Notes under the pieces: model-generated
The model's input: the letters and a program-made list of their open reading frames with translations, nothing else
Told to the model about the DNA's origin: nothing
Database searches by the model: none
Shown: positions 4,386 through 6,512 of the stretch, one piece after another
Layout of the letters: every line of letters starts with the position of its first letter
Numbering within the stretch: position 1 is the stretch's first letter
NCBI GenBank assembly: GCA_002343825.1
Contig: DDSL01000024.1
Coordinates: 27,338-33,849 of the forward strand
DNA length: 6,512 nt
Direction of reading: 5' to 3'
DNA from: Chthonomonas sp. UBA2391
Lineage (GTDB): Bacteria; Armatimonadota; Fimbriimonadia; Fimbriimonadales; Fimbriimonadaceae
Made by a program: the position numbers and the translations under genes

Positions 4386-6512
4386 TTACTCGCCCGTGAG
4401 GTCGAAGTTTCCGCTCAGGATGATGTAGTCGAACACCGTGACGGAACCATCGCCGTCAAGATCGGCGTTCGCGTTGAAGCCGGGATCTCCTGAGTTCGTG
4501 TCGAAGGCCACGCTGAGATCGATGTAGTCAAAGATCGTCACCGAGTTGTCGCCATCGACATCGCCATTGAGGAGCATCACCGGATCGGCCGTCAGGTCGC
4601 CGGAAGTCAGGAAGAGGGTTCCTACTTCTCGGGAGAGCCAAGTCCGACCCTTCACGACCACGCGGTAATCCCCGGTCGGAATTCCGGGGACAAGTTCGAA
4701 ATTCCCTCCGTCATCAAGACGGGCTCGCCGAATCGCCCGGAGATCGCCCGAAGTGGAGTCGAAGAAGGAGATCTCGACCTGCTCGCCGTTTGGTCCTGGA
4801 TTGTATTCGGACAGGTCGACCGATCCAGAGAACTTACCGACGGGGTCGAACTCGTCTAGGGTCCAGAGCCCTCGGCCGTGGGTCGCAACGAGGAGGGTCT
4901 GACTATCGGACATGAAGTTGACTTCGTCTACGCTGACCTGAGCCGGGCCGAAGTCGCTGGTCGACCAACTGGTTCCGGCGTCGGTGCTGACAAAGAGTCC
5001 GACCTCGGTCCCGACATAGATCCGGCTGCTGTTGCCAGGATGGATCGCCACCCCGCGGATCGGGGCCAAAGGAAGATTCCCGGTGGCGTCGGAGAAGCTT
5101 AATCCACCGTTCGTCGTAAACCAGAGATTGTCTCCGGCAAAGCCGCCATGACTCACATAGAACTGATTGGCATCGCCCGGGTTCACCGCAATGCGACCGA
5201 TGTACCGATCCGGCAAGGGGTTCACCGAGCCGTTGTTGTCGACGGGGGTCCAGGTGGGCAAGAAGGCCGAGGCGTTCGTCGTTTTCCAGACTTCGCCGTT
5301 GTTGAGGCCAAAGTAGACGATCTCCGGATCGCTCGGGGCCACGGCGATCGCACTGATGTTGGTGCTGTTCGGACCCGCGATGCGATTCCAAGTCGGAACC
5401 GCGTCCTTCACATCCTGAGACCGCCAGAGCGAGCGCCCTCCGGCATACATCGTGTTGGGATCGCTTGGATCCAGCACGAATGGGGCGATGAAGTTTGCCG
5501 CCGACCAAGCATCGTCGATGCCTTGATAGATCCAATCGGCCCAGAGTCCGCCGTTCGTCGAGCGGTGGATCGTCAGATAGACATACTCACCGTAGATGTA
5601 CTCAGGATCGGTGGGGTCGATGGCCGACCAACCACCATCGCCACCAAAGGTCAACCACCCGGCATTCGAACCGAGATTCAGTGTATGGGTTCCGTTGTCT
5701 TGGGTTCCCCCGACGATGCGACCGGTCGGGCCATGGCCAGCGGCTCCGTAGTACTGGGTCGTGTTGTAGCTGACCTCGCGCCGCTGCCAAGTGCTATTGG
5801 GCGTGGCGTTGCGGATATCGGTCGATCGGTACATCCCACCGTCCCCGCAGATCCAGACGTTGCGGTTGGTGGTGCCGTTATAGCCGGGCTCTTGGATGAC
5901 TAGGTGCTGGTCGGGGTGCGGATCGGTGGTGAGGATGTAGCCGTCGGAGATCTGGTTGAGGGTCACTCCACCATCATCCGAGCGGAAAAGGTGATAGCCG
6001 CCGGTGACCAGGATATTGGGATTCACGGGATCAACCCACAGGGGGTTGGCATACCAGTTCGTCCCGCTCCGGCCAGTGGTGGTCACACGGGTGTAGCTCA
6101 CCCCGCCATCCGTCGATTTGTAAATGATGCCATCGTCCTCGGCCACGCTGGCATAGACAATGCTAGGGTTGCTCGGGGCATAGGCGAGCTCGACACGGGG
6201 CCCGAATCCCCAGGCCCGCAAGCTGCTCTCTTGCCAGGTGGATCCGGCATCGTTGGAGTAAAGCGCGGCGTGGTACCAGTTCCCGACGTTCCAATCGTAG
6301 TCGATCACTTGGGCTACCAGTTTGTTGGGGTTGGTGGGATGGAACTGGACATCGTAGGACCCCTGAGCCCATCGGACCGTGGTCCAAGTGTTGCCGCCAT
6401 CGGTTGACCGTACCAAGCCGCCATAACGGATGGACGCCATCACGATGTTGGAATTGGTGGGATGGATCGACATCCGGCAGACGTTACTGAACCCCGTTGT
6501 GTTGGGGAGAAG
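4386..6512 (-). CDS. Asp-box (BNR/sortilin-like) beta-propeller secreted protein with dockerin-like tail; N-terminus outside window
   Basis: At least 708 codons are open to the window edge. The first ATG in the window is at 6473, but 13 in-frame codons precede it without a stop (reading LLPNTTGFSNVCR) and continue the propeller pattern, so the real start and any signal peptide lie beyond 6512. Counting from that ATG, Asp-box motifs S-x-D-x-G-x-T-W lie at 23-30, 73-80, 120-127, 165-172 and 496-503, with looser forms near 304-309 and 453-460. PTNPN/PSDP-type turns ('HPTNPNKLVAQV', 'PSDPEIVYFG') recur between them. 'GGTQDNGT' (255-262) and 'FGGDGG' (276-281) are typical of large BNR/GH74/Vps10-like propellers. 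Residues about 547-635 form a beta-sandwich ('PTGDYRVVVKGRTWLSREVG'). Two dockerin-like loops follow (D638-D640-D642...D649 and D671-D673-D675...D682). Probably an extracellular surface protein; a glycosidase role is possible but not shown by any catalytic residue I can assign. Confidence 0.88.
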   Translation of the reverse strand, partial: LLPNTTGFSNVCRMSIHPTNSNIVMASIRYGGLVRSTDGGNTWTTVRWAQGSYDVQFHPTNPNKLVAQVIDYDWNVGNWYHAALYSNDAGSTWQESSLRAWGFGPRVELAYAPSNPSIVYASVAEDDGIIYKSTDGGVSYTRVTTTGRSGTNWYANPLWVDPVNPNILVTGGYHLFRSDDGGVTLNQISDGYILTTDPHPDQHLVIQEPGYNGTTNRNVWICGDGGMYRSTDIRNATPNSTWQRREVSYNTTQYYGAAGHGPTGRIVGGTQDNGTHTLNLGSNAGWLTFGGDGGWSAIDPTDPEYIYGEYVYLTIHRSTNGGLWADWIYQGIDDAWSAANFIAPFVLDPSDPNTMYAGGRSLWRSQDVKDAVPTWNRIAGPNSTNISAIAVAPSDPEIVYFGLNNGEVWKTTNASAFLPTWTPVDNNGSVNPLPDRYIGRIAVNPGDANQFYVSHGGFAGDNLWFTTNGGLSFSDATGNLPLAPIRGVAIHPGNSSRIYVGTEVGLFVSTDAGTSWSTSDFGPAQVSVDEVNFMSDSQTLLVATHGRGLWTLDEFDPVGKFSGSVDLSEYNPGPNGEQVEISFFDSTSGDLRAIRRARLDDGGNFELVPGIPTGDYRVVVKGRTWLSREVGTLFLTSGDLTADPVMLLNGDVDGDNSVTIFDYIDLSVAFDTNSGDPGFNANADLDGDGSVTVFDYIILSGNFDLTGE

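Noticed and set aside
5148..6407. Two long + strand open frames (5148-5903 and 5904-6407) opposite the propeller gene
   Set aside because: They are antisense shadows. The - strand shows repeated Asp-box motifs in a continuous frame, while these frames have no motif or start signal.

Overview
The window looks like a stretch of an Armatimonadota (Fimbriimonadia-like) chromosome. This rests on two things. The prepilin-like protein carries the leader FTLIELLVVIAIIAILAAILFPVFAQAKE followed by an H-X9-DG motif, a type common in that phylum. Two large secreted proteins also end in the same 'beta-sandwich plus two dockerin-like calcium loops' tail. The assignment is an inference from protein style, not a database match. 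The DNA is fairly GC-rich except for an AT-rich intergenic patch at about 1775-1915.

Layout from left to right: (1) the 3' part of a tRNA-Thr(GGT) on the + strand, cut by the window edge, with its own short terminator and then a strong two-way terminator (99-141). (2) A secreted protein gene on the - strand (158-1702) with a signal peptide, a nidogen-like N-terminal region and a dockerin-like tail. (3) A 264-bp divergent intergenic region holding three near-identical palindromes whose centres are exactly 31.5 bp apart, i.e. three helical turns. (4) A + strand prepilin/pseudopilin-like gene (1967-2812). (5) A perfect 16-bp two-way terminator. (6) asnS, asparaginyl-tRNA synthetase, complete, on the - strand (2872-4275). 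(7) A terminator. (8) A very large - strand gene (4386 to beyond 6512) for an Asp-box beta-propeller protein with the same dockerin-like tail; its N-terminus lies outside the window.

The genes do not form one operon: each protein gene is separated from the next by a terminator or a divergent promoter region. tRNA-Thr and asnS are housekeeping genes. The other three encode exported or surface proteins. Two of these (the nidogen-like protein and the pseudopilin) share the divergent region with the phased palindromes and may be co-regulated. The most interesting features are that operator-like array and the shared C-terminal tail.
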